Part shown: positions 17,348 to 26,526 of the stretch, one piece after another
How the letters are laid out: the number at the start of each line of letters is the position of its first letter
Position numbering within the stretch: the stretch's first letter is position 1
Assembly: GCA_027028245.1 (NCBI GenBank)
Contig: JALVJO010000154.1
Span: 1 to 58,509 of the forward strand
Direction of reading: 5' to 3'
Length of the DNA stretch: 58,509 bases
DNA from: Deltaproteobacteria bacterium
GTDB taxonomy: Bacteria; Desulfobacterota; Dissulfuribacteria; Dissulfuribacterales; QOAL01
Position numbers and translations under genes: made by a program
Notes under the pieces: model-generated
Seen by the model: only the letters and a program-made list of their open reading frames with translations
Database searches by the model: none
What the model was told of the DNA's origin: nothing

Positions 17348-19720
17348 CTACTGGCCTGGCCTTGAAGCCCCAGGGGTGACAAATTTTATCCGGGCTCCTC
17401 GCGGTGTATCTATGATTTTTATGCCCAGGTCCAGGAGGTCTTTCCTGAGGCGGTCTGCGTCGCGGAAGCGCTTTTCATCCCGGGCCTTCTCCCGGTCTTC
17501 TATTAACTGCACGGCCTGGGGAGAAAGCTTCTTTATGGTGAGGCTGAAATCCAGGACCCCGAGTATGGAATCGAATTCCTTGAATGTCTTGATGACAGCA
17601 GCTGCATCTGCCTTGTTCAGGCGGCCTTCAGCAATCAGGGGGTTGATGTTTCTTATGAAGGCAAAGATTGCCCCAAAGGCAGCAGAGGTATTCAGGTCAT
17701 CAAGGATGGATGAGAAGAAGCTTCTTTCAAGTCTGCACAATGTCTTTTTTATCCGGCGGGTTGGTTCTTCTTCAGGCCTTAAATACAGGCATGTTGTAAT
17801 GTCTGATTTAAAGGCGTCGATCCTGACAAGACCTCGGCAGGCATCCTTCAGGGCCTTCATGGAGAAGGCAACCGGTTTTCTGTAATAGGATCTCAGCAGG
17901 AAGAAGCGAATCTGTCTGCCTGAAAAGCCTCTTCCGAGGAGGTCTTTTACTGTCACTACATTTTCGTTCCTGGGAGACATCTTTATGCCGTTAACCAGGA
18001 TGAGTTCGCAGTGCAGCCAGTATCTTGCCAGGGGTTTGCCAGTAAGTGCCCTGACTATTGCTATTTCATTTTCATGATGGGGGAAGACCAGGTTTGAGCC
18101 GCTGGTATGGATATCGAAGAAATCACCCAGGTATTTTATGGCCATGGCTGCGCATTCTATATGCCAGCCCGGGCGGGCCTGACCCCAGGGTGTGTCGAAT
18201 CCGATGCCCCTTTTGAGTTCATCAAGGTTCACTCTCTTGAAAAGCGTGAAGTCAAGGGGGCTGTCCTTTTCGTAATCGTCAAGGTCAACCGTGCGTCCTA
18301 TGTCTATGCCGTTGAGGTCTATCCTTGAGAATCTGCCGTATTCCGGAAGCTTGGAAACGTCGAAATAGACCGAGCTGTGGCGTTCGTACGCAAAGCCCTT
18401 TTCAATGAGCTTTTTCGTGGCTTCAAGCATCTCGGGCACGTGTTCGCTGGCCTTTGGATAATAGTCTGCCGGCAGACATTTAAGGGCTGACACGTCCTGG
18501 AAGAAGGATCTGGTATATTCTTCCGTGAGTTCCTGAAGGGGGCGGTTCAGCCGGATTGCAGCATTGATGGTCCGGTCGTCCATGTCAGTGATGTTCATGA
18601 CATGTGTGGTCTTGTAGCCCAGGTACTGAAGGGTGCGTTTCAGGAGATCCGCTGAGACCAGTCTTCGGGCCATGGCAAGGTCCATGTGCTCGCATGCCGT
18701 GGGGCCGCACGAATAGATACCGGCTCGTCCCGGCTGCAGAGGCTCGAATATCTCCTTCTTCCTGGTGGCAGTATTTGTAAACTTCAGTGTTTCCCCAGAG
18801 GAATCCTCCTGGTCCTCGGGTATGGAAAACAGGGCGGTGCTAAGATAACGTTCCCCTCCATCAGGCAGTATGGCAACAATGGTGCCGGATTTCATGACAG
18901 CGGCCTGCCGAAGGGCGGCAGCAACGGCTGCTCCTGAACTCATGCCGGCGAAGATCCCTTCTTCCCTGGCAAGCCGTCTTGCAGCCTCAAATGCCTCTTC
19001 ATCTGCGCAGTTGACTATTTCGCTGGGAATCTTCTTATCAAATATGCCGGGACGATAGGATTCCTTCATGTTTTTGAGGCCCTGGATGGCATGCCCCAGG
19101 AAAGGTTCTACCCCGATCACCCTGGTCCCTGGAGAAAGTTCCCTGAACCTCCTGACAAGACCCATGAGGGTCCCGGTGGTACCCATGGTGGAGATCACAA
19201 CATCCACATTGCCGCCAGTCTGTTCCCATATCTCCCCGGCAGTATAGTGATAATGGGTCTTCCAGTTGTCAGGATTATTGAACTGGTCTGTCAGGAAGTA
19301 CTTTTCAGGATGTTGCCTGAAGAGCTTGTAGACTGCCTCTATTGCCCCGTCTGTTCCGAAACGTGCCGGCGTCAGGAGTATTTCCGCGCCGTAGGCCCGC
19401 ATGATCTTTCTTCGTTCAAGGCTTGCCGCCTCGCTCATGGCGATAAGGCACCTGTATCCCTTTACGGCGCAGACCAGGGCCAGGCCGATGCCGGTATTTC
19501 CGCTGCTGGCCTCAAGGACTATCTTATCCTTGGTGAGTTCTCCGCGCCTTTCAGCAGATTCGATCATGTTCAGGGCGATTCGGTCCTTAATGGAGCCGCC
19601 CGGGTTGAAGGATTCCAGCTTTACAAGGATGCTTACGCCCTTGAAGGGATTAAGGCGCTTTAGAGGTACAAGGGGGGTGTTTCCAATGAGGTCCAGTATG
19701 TTATGAGGAAGATTTTTCAT
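17348..19720 (-). CDS. Cysteine synthase fused to cysteinyl-tRNA synthetase-like domain
   Basis: A 790-residue fusion. Residues 1-305 are a complete PLP-dependent O-acetylserine sulfhydrylase (CysK/CysM): Lys45 in NPGGSIKDR is the expected Schiff-base lysine, with SSGNTGIGLA, GTTGTLMGL and the SSGAAVAA phosphate loop all present. Residues 312-790 follow the whole length of CysRS: Zn ligand Cys338 (YSCGPTA), Cys523 (GWHIEC), and FPHHENE near 546-552. Both class I signatures are degenerate. The HIGH position reads DLAM (347-350), and KMSKS reads KMSPR (580-584). Catalysis of ordinary aminoacylation is therefore doubtful, although the fold and metal site are kept. Alternatives are a CysRS working in an unusual way or a paralogue with another acceptor. 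Leads a two-gene operon with murJ. Confidence 0.92.
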   Translation of the reverse strand: MKNLPHNILDLIGNTPLVPLKRLNPFKGVSILVKLESFNPGGSIKDRIALNMIESAERRGELTKDKIVLEASSGNTGIGLALVCAVKGYRCLIAMSEAASLERRKIMRAYGAEILLTPARFGTDGAIEAVYKLFRQHPEKYFLTDQFNNPDNWKTHYHYTAGEIWEQTGGNVDVVISTMGTTGTLMGLVRRFRELSPGTRVIGVEPFLGHAIQGLKNMKESYRPGIFDKKIPSEIVNCADEEAFEAARRLAREEGIFAGMSSGAAVAAALRQAAVMKSGTIVAILPDGGERYLSTALFSIPEDQEDSSGETLKFTNTATRKKEIFEPLQPGRAGIYSCGPTACEHMDLAMARRLVSADLLKRTLQYLGYKTTHVMNITDMDDRTINAAIRLNRPLQELTEEYTRSFFQDVSALKCLPADYYPKASEHVPEMLEATKKLIEKGFAYERHSSVYFDVSKLPEYGRFSRIDLNGIDIGRTVDLDDYEKDSPLDFTLFKRVNLDELKRGIGFDTPWGQARPGWHIECAAMAIKYLGDFFDIHTSGSNLVFPHHENEIAIVRALTGKPLARYWLHCELILVNGIKMSPRNENVVTVKDLLGRGFSGRQIRFFLLRSYYRKPVAFSMKALKDACRGLVRIDAFKSDITTCLYLRPEEEPTRRIKKTLCRLERSFFSSILDDLNTSAAFGAIFAFIRNINPLIAEGRLNKADAAAVIKTFKEFDSILGVLDFSLTIKKLSPQAVQLIEDREKARDEKRFRDADRLRKDLLDLGIKIIDTPRGARIKFVTPGASRPGQ

Positions 19721-20089
19721 TCTGTCCCTTTTTTACACTCTGATCCCTTTTTTGTCATTAGTTTCAGGCAGTGCGGTATTTCTGGATAATCGTCCTGGAT
19801 TTTTTTATGATTTTATCGTAAAAGTAAAAAATTTCTCAATTGCAGCAGCCATGCCGCTTCAGGAAGATGACTGGCTGGCATGCACTGAGGGGCTTATCCT
19901 GCAGGGCCTTGTCTCGCCGCGGCCTTGACAGCCATTGCCAAATCTGCTGAACTTGAAACAGGGCGGCGGCAGGGAGAGGTTCGGGTATGATGTTTTGAAA
20001 CATACAGATTTTGCTGGTTTTTTTAGATTCTGTCCTTTTATCCATTTCTGCTGGTTTATTAACCCAAAGGTTTTTGGCATCTTGAAGAC
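19721..20089. promoter_or_regulatory. Divergent intergenic region with minus-strand promoter
   Basis: This 369-base gap lies between the CysK/CysRS fusion (minus) and the first PEP-synthase-like gene (plus). On the minus strand, TTGAGA (19834-19839) and TAAAAT (19810-19815) with an 18-base spacer form a sigma-70-like promoter about 90 bases before the fusion gene. Towards the plus gene there is a palindrome ATGTTT-TG-AAACAT at 19990-20003, which may be an operator. I see no reading frame likely to be a gene, no T-box leader and no RNA structure I can name. Confidence 0.4.
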
Positions 20090-22597
20090 ATGAAAAAGAA
20101 AGAAAAGAGGCCTCTTGGCCGGATATTTCAATATTTCAGAAAAGTACTTGATCTGAACAACCAGATACTTGAGGAAATTTCCAACGCAGAAAGGGTGCTG
20201 GGGGGCAGCTATCTTTTTGACAGTGCCTTTTTGGCAGGTTTTGTTACCAGGGTCTGTGAAACAACCAGGGAAGTCATATACAACCTGAACAGCCTCACCA
20301 GCGGCCGTTATATGGTTCTTTATGATAGGCTGGAACAGCTGCGCTGCACCCTGGAGGATATCATGTCCGGCGGAAGCGGGCCCTTGGGAGAACAGCTTAC
20401 AGTCTCCTATGATGAATTAAACCGGGACCTTGATGACATAGCAGGGGCCAAAAATGCCAATCTTGCAGATATTCATAACAATTTCCAGATAAAAATACCC
20501 CGGGGGTTTGCCATAACCGTCAAGGCCTACAGGTTGTTTTTAGATACCAACCAAATCATACCCAGGATAAAAGAACTTTACGATAGGAATCCTGATGCAG
20601 ACACTGTTAAGAATGAGGTGAAGGTCATCTTCAAGGATGCAGAGGTGCCCGGGGAACTGGCATCAGCAGTGCAAAGCGAGCTGGAGAGGCTCTTCGAAGA
20701 CCTTGATGGGATTCCTGCCCTTGCAGTCAGAAGCAGTGCTGTTGGAGAAGACACGGAAAGGAGTTTTGCAGGCCAGTTTCATACTGTTTTGAACGTAGCT
20801 CCTGAGGACTTGTTTGATGCCTACAAGGAAGTAATCATGGCCAGGTTTATGCCTGAAGTAATGCATTATCTCGGCCCTGACGTCGAACTGGACAGTCATC
20901 CCGTGGCTGCAGGCGTTCAGGAAATGATAGATGCAGAGGTTTCAGGTGTGGCCTACACCAGGGACCCAATCGGGGGCTGCAGCGATTGTCAGGTTATTGC
21001 AGCAGTGGAAGGGCTGGGTGAAAGGCTCGTATCTGGCAGCCGCAGCGGCGATCACTTCATGCTCAAGCGTTCCTTCCCTTTTCTTCCTGTTTCCAGCACC
21101 ATAACCAGCAAGCCTTCTGATTACGTGCTACCCGGGGGGAAAAGACCCCTTGACAGGAGTACCAGCAATATGAGGCGCGGTTCCTCCCTCCTGGATATCA
21201 AGCAGCTTCAAGCCATCTCCGAGACCGCCATGCTCTGTGAAAAGGCCTTCGGCACACCCCGGGACCTGGAATGGGCCTTTGACAAAGACGGCGACTTGGT
21301 GATGCTCCAGAACAGGCGTCTCGGCATTCAGGTTCCATCCCGGTCTTGTCAAAAGGATATTGAAAAGATTGTAGAGGACTTTCCTGTGATCCTTGACGGG
21401 CTGGGGCATACTGCCCAGCTGGGAGCGGCCGCCGGCAGGGTTGTTCACGTGGATCCGGACGGCGACCTGGACAATGTGCCCGTTGGTGCCATAGTTGTCT
21501 CCAGATATGCGCATCCTAAACTGAGCCGGGTACTGAGGAAGGCCGGGGCAATAATTACGGACATTGGGAGTTCCACCGGCCACCTGGCCACCATTGCCAG
21601 GGAATACAGGGTTCCGGCCATATTCGGAACAGAAAAGGCAACCTCCCTTTTGAAAGAAGGGATGGAAGTCACAGTGGATGCCGATGAGAGAAAGGTCTAT
21701 GAGGGAATAATAGAAGATCTGGTGGAGGTTGAGGCAGGTCAAGACTGGGAATACATGGAGGAGCCTGAAATAAAGACTCTTCGAAGGATTCTAAGTTATG
21801 TTGCCCCCCTATACATGCTGGATCCCGGCGCCCCGGATTTTGTGCCTGAAAAATGCAGGACTATCCACGATATCATCCATTTTTCCCACATAAAGGCCGT
21901 TGATTCCATCATTGAACAGTTTTCCTCTGTGAAGAACCTTAAGGGCGAAAGGGCCGTTGAGCTGAAGGCAGATCTTCCCATAAAGATCATGATTATAGAC
22001 ATAGGAGGCGGCATAGAGGCAGGTACGGACACCAGGCTTGTCGAGGTTTCCCAGATCAGGAGCAGGCCCATGACTGCCCTCTTGAAGGGTCTGCTGCGGC
22101 AGGAGGCCTGGGACAAGGAGCCAATGCCCTTTGGCCTGGGTGACCTGTTCTCCAGCATGACCCGTCCGGTGAGCATGCTGACCAATCCGCCTGAGTACGA
22201 GGGTCAGAACCTTGCAATAGTAGGCGAGGATTATATGAACCTGAGCCTGCTTCTGGGCTACCATTTCAATGTGATAGATTCATTTGTCAGCGAGGAACCG
22301 GATAAAAATTACATATATTTCCGCTTTGCCGGGGGTTTTGCAGAAGAATCCAAGCGGAAGAAAAGGGCGGAACTGATCAGGTGGATCCTGGAGACCCTGG
22401 CCTTCAAGACGGAAGTGAGAAAGGATGTAGTTATAGGAAAGCTCAAGGGGCTGGAAGATTATAACCTCATGCGGGTTCTCCAGCATATAGGAGAGCTTAT
22501 AGCCTTTACCAGGCAGCTGGATGTTCGCATGGCTGATGAAGAGGCTGTGGAAAGGTTTTACAGCGGCTTCTTGGATCTTTGCAGGGAGTGCAACTGA
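20090..22597 (+). CDS. PEP-synthase-like protein 1 (ATP-grasp, His swivel domain, unrecognised C-terminus)
   Basis: First of three paralogues (835 residues). Residues 1-115 are helical. An N-terminal pyruvate-phosphate-dikinase ATP-grasp domain follows (about 120-410) with AVRSSAVGEDTERSFAGQF near 212-230. The swivelling phosphohistidine domain spans about 440-540, with His498 in SSTGHLATIARE. In PEP synthase and PPDK a PEP/pyruvate TIM barrel would come next. Here the final 280 residues instead carry motifs shared only with the two paralogues: CRTIHDI (589-595), IDIGGG (636-641), RPMTALLKG and YHFNVID. ATP-dependent phosphotransfer through the histidine is expected from the family; the acceptor is not known. 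The ribosome site is weak. Paralogue 2 follows 17 bases after the stop. Confidence 0.82.
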   Translation: MKKKEKRPLGRIFQYFRKVLDLNNQILEEISNAERVLGGSYLFDSAFLAGFVTRVCETTREVIYNLNSLTSGRYMVLYDRLEQLRCTLEDIMSGGSGPLGEQLTVSYDELNRDLDDIAGAKNANLADIHNNFQIKIPRGFAITVKAYRLFLDTNQIIPRIKELYDRNPDADTVKNEVKVIFKDAEVPGELASAVQSELERLFEDLDGIPALAVRSSAVGEDTERSFAGQFHTVLNVAPEDLFDAYKEVIMARFMPEVMHYLGPDVELDSHPVAAGVQEMIDAEVSGVAYTRDPIGGCSDCQVIAAVEGLGERLVSGSRSGDHFMLKRSFPFLPVSSTITSKPSDYVLPGGKRPLDRSTSNMRRGSSLLDIKQLQAISETAMLCEKAFGTPRDLEWAFDKDGDLVMLQNRRLGIQVPSRSCQKDIEKIVEDFPVILDGLGHTAQLGAAAGRVVHVDPDGDLDNVPVGAIVVSRYAHPKLSRVLRKAGAIITDIGSSTGHLATIAREYRVPAIFGTEKATSLLKEGMEVTVDADERKVYEGIIEDLVEVEAGQDWEYMEEPEIKTLRRILSYVAPLYMLDPGAPDFVPEKCRTIHDIIHFSHIKAVDSIIEQFSSVKNLKGERAVELKADLPIKIMIIDIGGGIEAGTDTRLVEVSQIRSRPMTALLKGLLRQEAWDKEPMPFGLGDLFSSMTRPVSMLTNPPEYEGQNLAIVGEDYMNLSLLLGYHFNVIDSFVSEEPDKNYIYFRFAGGFAEESKRKKRAELIRWILETLAFKTEVRKDVVIGKLKGLEDYNLMRVLQHIGELIAFTRQLDVRMADEEAVERFYSGFLDLCRECN

Positions 22598-22614
22598 ATG
22601 GGGAGCAATTCTTA

Positions 22615-25263
22615 ATGTTGGACTGGCTGAAAAAACAGGTAGGACGTATCCAGGAAATGCGCCAGCAGAAGGCCAGGGAGCACCTGGAGGACCTTAAATG
22701 GCGCTACCATATATTCCGCTCTCTCCTGTATGAAAATACCAAGGCAGTGGAACTCATTACTGATATTGACCTCAAGTTCAGGGAGACCGATTTTTTCGGC
22801 CCGGGTATCCGCAACAAGATACATGAGCTCATAGATGTTACAGGGGAGCTGGTGGAAAAGCTGAACCAGCTCGACTATGATCGGCATGCCGGGCTTTTCA
22901 AGATCCACAAGAAGGTCAGCGAAAGGATCACGGAGCTGCTTAACAAGGTTCCGAGCTATAAGGATATCCCCTTTTGCGTATCCCTGGATGAAAAGCTTCC
23001 AAACTGCTATGCCTTTGCCGGAGGCAAGGCCTGTACCCTGGCTCGTCTCAGGGCCGAGGGCAAGTTTCATGTACCGGGAGGGTTTTCCATCCTTGTCAGC
23101 GCCTGCCGTTACTTCCTGGAGGAAAGTGGCCTTTCCATGAACATCCTCAAGAAGCTTCAGCCTGTCCTTTCCAGGGGGGAGGAACTTACAAAGGATCTGG
23201 AAGACGAGATCAGGAAAGAGGTAATGGCAGCCAGGCTGCCGGAGCAGCTGGAAAATGCATTGAGGCACATTTCTGCGGATTATTTCCAGAAGGGCAGGGG
23301 GCTTGCGGTCCGAAGCAGCGCCCTGAGCGAGGACGGCAGGCATCATTCCTTTGCCGGGCAGTTTTCTTCTGTCCTTAACGTGGTTTCCTTTGAAGGCCTG
23401 AAGGAGGCTGTAAAGGAGGTGATCGCCAGCAATTTCAATTCCAGGAGTCTTGCCTACAGGGTCGGTGCCGGTATGAACCCCCTGGATTTCAATATGGCGG
23501 TACTTTGTATCGAGATGATAGATGCTGACAAGGCAGGTGTCATCTTTTCTGTTGATCCAAACGACCCGGACCAGAAGACCATGCTCATAAGCGCCCTTTA
23601 CGGCATGGGGGAGATGGTGGTTTCCGGTGCTTCCATGGCTGACGTCTACAAGCCCTTCAGGGATACCGGAGGCCGGGAGCTCTTTGCCCAGCCGCCGGCT
23701 GTGGCGAAAAAGATAAAGAAGCTGGCCCTGGATCCTGAAGGAGGCCTCAGGGAGGAAGACGTAGAGGAGGACAGGCAGGAAAGACCGGTCCTTTCCCAGG
23801 AAGAAGTCAGGAAACTCGTCTCTGTCAGCCTCAAAATCGAAAAGATATTGGGAGGCCCCCAGGATATAGAATGGGCCATAGACAAAGACGGAACCGTCTG
23901 GATCCTTCAGGCCAGGCCTTTAATAATGGAAGGGCCTTCTCAGAAACGAAAATTTCGTACAGAGCACAGAAAGTCTCTTTTTAAGGAGAGTCTTATAACT
24001 TCCAGGGGTATTGTAACAGGCAGGGTCAAAAAGGTCAGGAGACGGCAGGATCTGGACGAGACCTTTGATGAACCCACTATACTTGTCATGCATCGCAGCC
24101 TTGTAGATGCTGCCAAGGTTATGAGCAGGGTCAGCGGTCTTCTTGTGGATTTCGGCAACCCGGCAGACCATCTTTCATGCGTGGCAAGGGAATACGGAAG
24201 ACCCATGCTGGTTGGGCTTGTTGATGCCATGGAAAGGCTTGAGGATGGGCAGTGGGTCACTGTTGACGGTGATCATGGCAGGGTCTTCATTGCAGAGGAA
24301 GAGGAGATAGAGGAGGCCCGGAAAGAGTTTCGAAAGAGGGCCGGGGAAAAAAAAGACCAGGAGCAGTCCGGGGAAAAGGACACGGTACTGGAACAGCTTA
24401 AGAACCTCACGGTAAAACTGAATCTCACGGATGCCTATGGGCCCACTTTTTCCATTATGGAATGCCGCTCCCTCCATGACATAGTCCGCTATGTGCACGA
24501 AAAGGCTGTCATGGCCTTTTTCAAGGCCGGGGATGAGCTTCTGGAAGAAACCTCCGGGGTAGTATACAAACTGGAAAGCGACGTGCCCTTTTTTCTGCAG
24601 ATTATAGACATGGGCGGCGGACTGGTTTCTCAGCCCAAGAAAAGGCGTTTCGTGACCCCAGAGGAGATAGCATGCCGGCCCTTTAAGGCCCTTTGGAAGG
24701 GTATTTCCACCCCGGGCCTCCGGTGGGCAGGCCCTCCGCCGGTAGTCGGCAATGTAAGCGCAGTGGTGGGCCGCTGGATGTCTGATGCCGGCAGCCAAAG
24801 ACCCCTTGGCATGCCCAATTATCTTATTATAGCCAGGGATTATCTGAATCTTAACGCCCGTATGGATTTTCATTTCACAATGGTGGACTCGGTGTGCGGT
24901 ATGGACCCGCGGGAAAACCATGTCAAATTCCGTTTCAAGGGCGGAGGAACCACGCTCAAGCAGCGCAACCGGCGGGCCCGGGCCATAGGTGAGATCCTGG
25001 AGCGGGCAGATTTTTTCACCGACGTGAAGGCCGACCTGGTGAATGCCACATTTGCATTTGCCCCTGCAGAGGTCATAGAGGAAAAGCTCGTGATAGTGGG
25101 CAGGCTGCTGGGCTTTACCAGGCTCATTGATGCTGCCATGTACAGTGATGAGACTCCTCACCTGGTGGCAGATGCCTTTTATGAAGGCGATTACGAATTG
25201 AAAAGGCTGCTGGAGATGGTCAAAAAGCAGCAGGAGCTCGAGAAAGAAAAGGCTCAGGCGTGA
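22615..25263 (+). CDS. PEP-synthase-like protein 2
   Basis: Second paralogue, 882 residues from the ATG at 22615, which has GGGGAG nine bases upstream; an in-frame TTG at 22579 would overlap the preceding gene. Same layout as protein 1: helical head (1-130), ATP-grasp with AVRSSALSEDGRHHSFAGQF near residue 234, swivelling His domain with His519 in ADHLSCVARE. A charged linker rich in Glu and Lys (about 558-595) joins the unrecognised C-terminal domain with CRSLHDI, IDMGGG, RPFKALWKG and FHFTMVD. Immediate neighbour of protein 1 and probably co-transcribed. Its end overlaps that of the convergent PPP phosphatase by ten bases. Confidence 0.8.
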   Translation: MLDWLKKQVGRIQEMRQQKAREHLEDLKWRYHIFRSLLYENTKAVELITDIDLKFRETDFFGPGIRNKIHELIDVTGELVEKLNQLDYDRHAGLFKIHKKVSERITELLNKVPSYKDIPFCVSLDEKLPNCYAFAGGKACTLARLRAEGKFHVPGGFSILVSACRYFLEESGLSMNILKKLQPVLSRGEELTKDLEDEIRKEVMAARLPEQLENALRHISADYFQKGRGLAVRSSALSEDGRHHSFAGQFSSVLNVVSFEGLKEAVKEVIASNFNSRSLAYRVGAGMNPLDFNMAVLCIEMIDADKAGVIFSVDPNDPDQKTMLISALYGMGEMVVSGASMADVYKPFRDTGGRELFAQPPAVAKKIKKLALDPEGGLREEDVEEDRQERPVLSQEEVRKLVSVSLKIEKILGGPQDIEWAIDKDGTVWILQARPLIMEGPSQKRKFRTEHRKSLFKESLITSRGIVTGRVKKVRRRQDLDETFDEPTILVMHRSLVDAAKVMSRVSGLLVDFGNPADHLSCVAREYGRPMLVGLVDAMERLEDGQWVTVDGDHGRVFIAEEEEIEEARKEFRKRAGEKKDQEQSGEKDTVLEQLKNLTVKLNLTDAYGPTFSIMECRSLHDIVRYVHEKAVMAFFKAGDELLEETSGVVYKLESDVPFFLQIIDMGGGLVSQPKKRRFVTPEEIACRPFKALWKGISTPGLRWAGPPPVVGNVSAVVGRWMSDAGSQRPLGMPNYLIIARDYLNLNARMDFHFTMVDSVCGMDPRENHVKFRFKGGGTTLKQRNRRARAIGEILERADFFTDVKADLVNATFAFAPAEVIEEKLVIVGRLLGFTRLIDAAMYSDETPHLVADAFYEGDYELKRLLEMVKKQQELEKEKAQA

Positions 25264-25907
25264 AAAAATTTCATCTCCGGAAGGACAACGGCAGTAAGAA
25301 GGTTGCCGTACACGGCTCCTGTGTCGATCCCGATCTTGTCCTTTGTCACCAGTGGAAGTTCAAAGGGTGTGTGGCCGAAGACCACAGTCTTGTCGGTCTC
25401 AACCTCTGAATCCAGGAACAGGTCCCTTATTTCGCAAAATTCCATGGCTGTGTGCTTTTCCAGGGGAAGCCCGGGCATAATGCCTGCGTGAACAAATATA
25501 TAATCCTGTTCAACATGAAAGAGCTTCAGGGTCTTCAAGAATTCCACGTGTTCCTCGGGCATGAATGAAAGCTCGTGGAGATGGCTCAGGTCCTGCTGTC
25601 CGTAACTGCCCAGGAATGTCTCGATACTTTGCTGCCTCAGGTATGGAATAAGGGTTTCATCCGGAGACCTGACGTATTCCAGGAGGAGATTTTCATGGTT
25701 CCCAAGAAGACAGATAATCCTTTGGTATCTTTCCTTGAGTGCCACCAGTGTGGAAATCACATCCTTTGAACTGGGGCCCCTGCCTATGTAATCTCCCAGG
25801 AAAATCACGGTATCTGCATCCTGGATGGAAAGGCGTCGGAGAAGATCCTTGAGTTTATTGATGCAGCCGTGAATGTCTCCCACAGCTATTATCCTGCCTG
25901 ACCTCAT
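25254..25907 (-). CDS. PPP-family metallophosphatase with altered second motif
   Basis: Paralogue of the 4341-4973 gene, 217 residues. GDIHG and GNHE are intact, and GHTPFELPLV and IGIDTGAVYG match the first copy. The middle signature reads GDYIGRG rather than GDYIDRG: the first Asp, a metal ligand, is kept, but the second Asp is Gly. In PP1-type enzymes that second Asp pairs with the catalytic His of GNHE, so activity may be reduced or altered. It is transcribed against the PEP-synthase-like pair and its 3' end overlaps gene 2 by ten bases. Regulation by antisense overlap is possible but unsupported. Confidence 0.82.
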   Translation of the reverse strand: MRSGRIIAVGDIHGCINKLKDLLRRLSIQDADTVIFLGDYIGRGPSSKDVISTLVALKERYQRIICLLGNHENLLLEYVRSPDETLIPYLRQQSIETFLGSYGQQDLSHLHELSFMPEEHVEFLKTLKLFHVEQDYIFVHAGIMPGLPLEKHTAMEFCEIRDLFLDSEVETDKTVVFGHTPFELPLVTKDKIGIDTGAVYGNLLTAVVLPEMKFFHA

Positions 25908-26239
25908 AGTCTGACTCCAGAATTTTTTCCTGCTTTTTTCAGCCTGAATGTATTTTACAGAGGATAATTTATCAGGTTTTTACTTCAATTGCATTTTTAT
26001 AATTTGTCCTCATCAAGCCTTCATCCGCATCCGAGGCGGAAAGAAAAATTTTTTTGTTTCAAAATGAAGCACATGCGGCCTGAGAAATTATTTAAATTCT
26101 ATGTAGAAATAAGTACTTATAACTTCTAGAGAAGTTTGGGAAAATTTTTCAAGGAAACTTGACAGGCACATGACTTGGGTCTAAAACTTAGGCTGCTTGT
26201 GAATAAGAATTCATTCCTAAAAAGGGAGGGTGTACCATT
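25908..26239 (+). promoter_or_regulatory. Intergenic region with sigma-70 promoter and palindrome before the first TauE operon
   Basis: A 332-base gap. A good sigma-70 promoter is visible: TTGACA at 26159-26164, a 17-base spacer and TAAAAC at 26182-26187. Twenty-two bases upstream of the -35 box is a perfect palindrome AACTTCT-AG-AGAAGTT (26121-26136), a likely regulator site. Further up, the sequence is A+T rich. There is no convincing small gene. The ribosome site for the next gene is AGGGAGG. Confidence 0.5.
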
Positions 26240-26479
26240 ATGGAACAGAAAAAATCCAAAGGCCCGCTGGTCATCAAAACCTTGGTTTTCGGCGCCCTGT
26301 CCGGAGCACTGTACTACCTGCTGTTTTCAAATGTTGACTGGGTGACAACCACTTACACCATGGGAGGGTGGCATACGGTATATCCGGTGGGAACGGCCCT
26401 TGTGTTTTCGTTTGTGCACGGAACCTTTGCCAGTAATTTCCTTTCACTGCTGGGGATAGAGCCCAAGGGCGGGCATTAA
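26240..26479 (+). CDS. Small membrane protein upstream of TauE
   Basis: Seventy-nine residues with two hydrophobic segments (about 10-30 and 48-68) separated by a loop with aromatic and Gly residues (TYTMGGWHTVYPVG). A strong ribosome site (AGGGAGG) precedes the ATG. I do not recognise the family. It is 47 bases upstream of a TauE/SafE permease gene and shares its promoter, so a role as accessory subunit of that permease is the simplest reading, without direct proof. Confidence 0.75.
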   Translation: MEQKKSKGPLVIKTLVFGALSGALYYLLFSNVDWVTTTYTMGGWHTVYPVGTALVFSFVHGTFASNFLSLLGIEPKGGH

Positions 26480-26526
26480 TCTTTCGAGAGACGGCATTTG
26501 GTAGAATTTAAGAGGAGGCAACAGTA

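Noticed and set aside
16755-17885. Open frame of 376 codons on the plus strand
   Set aside because: Antisense to murJ and the CysK/CysRS fusion, both with clear domains. Its translation is rich in Arg, Ser and Met without any motif.
24175-25161. Open frame of 328 codons on the minus strand
   Set aside because: Antisense to PEP-synthase-like gene 2; His/Gly/Pro-rich with no family signature.
26055-26071. TGTTTC-N5-GAAGCA as a third activator site
   Set aside because: One mismatch and no good sigma-54 promoter behind it, so chance cannot be excluded.
26164-26178. AGGCACATGACTTGG as a sigma-54 promoter
   Set aside because: The -12 element reads GG instead of GC, and a better sigma-70 promoter overlaps it.
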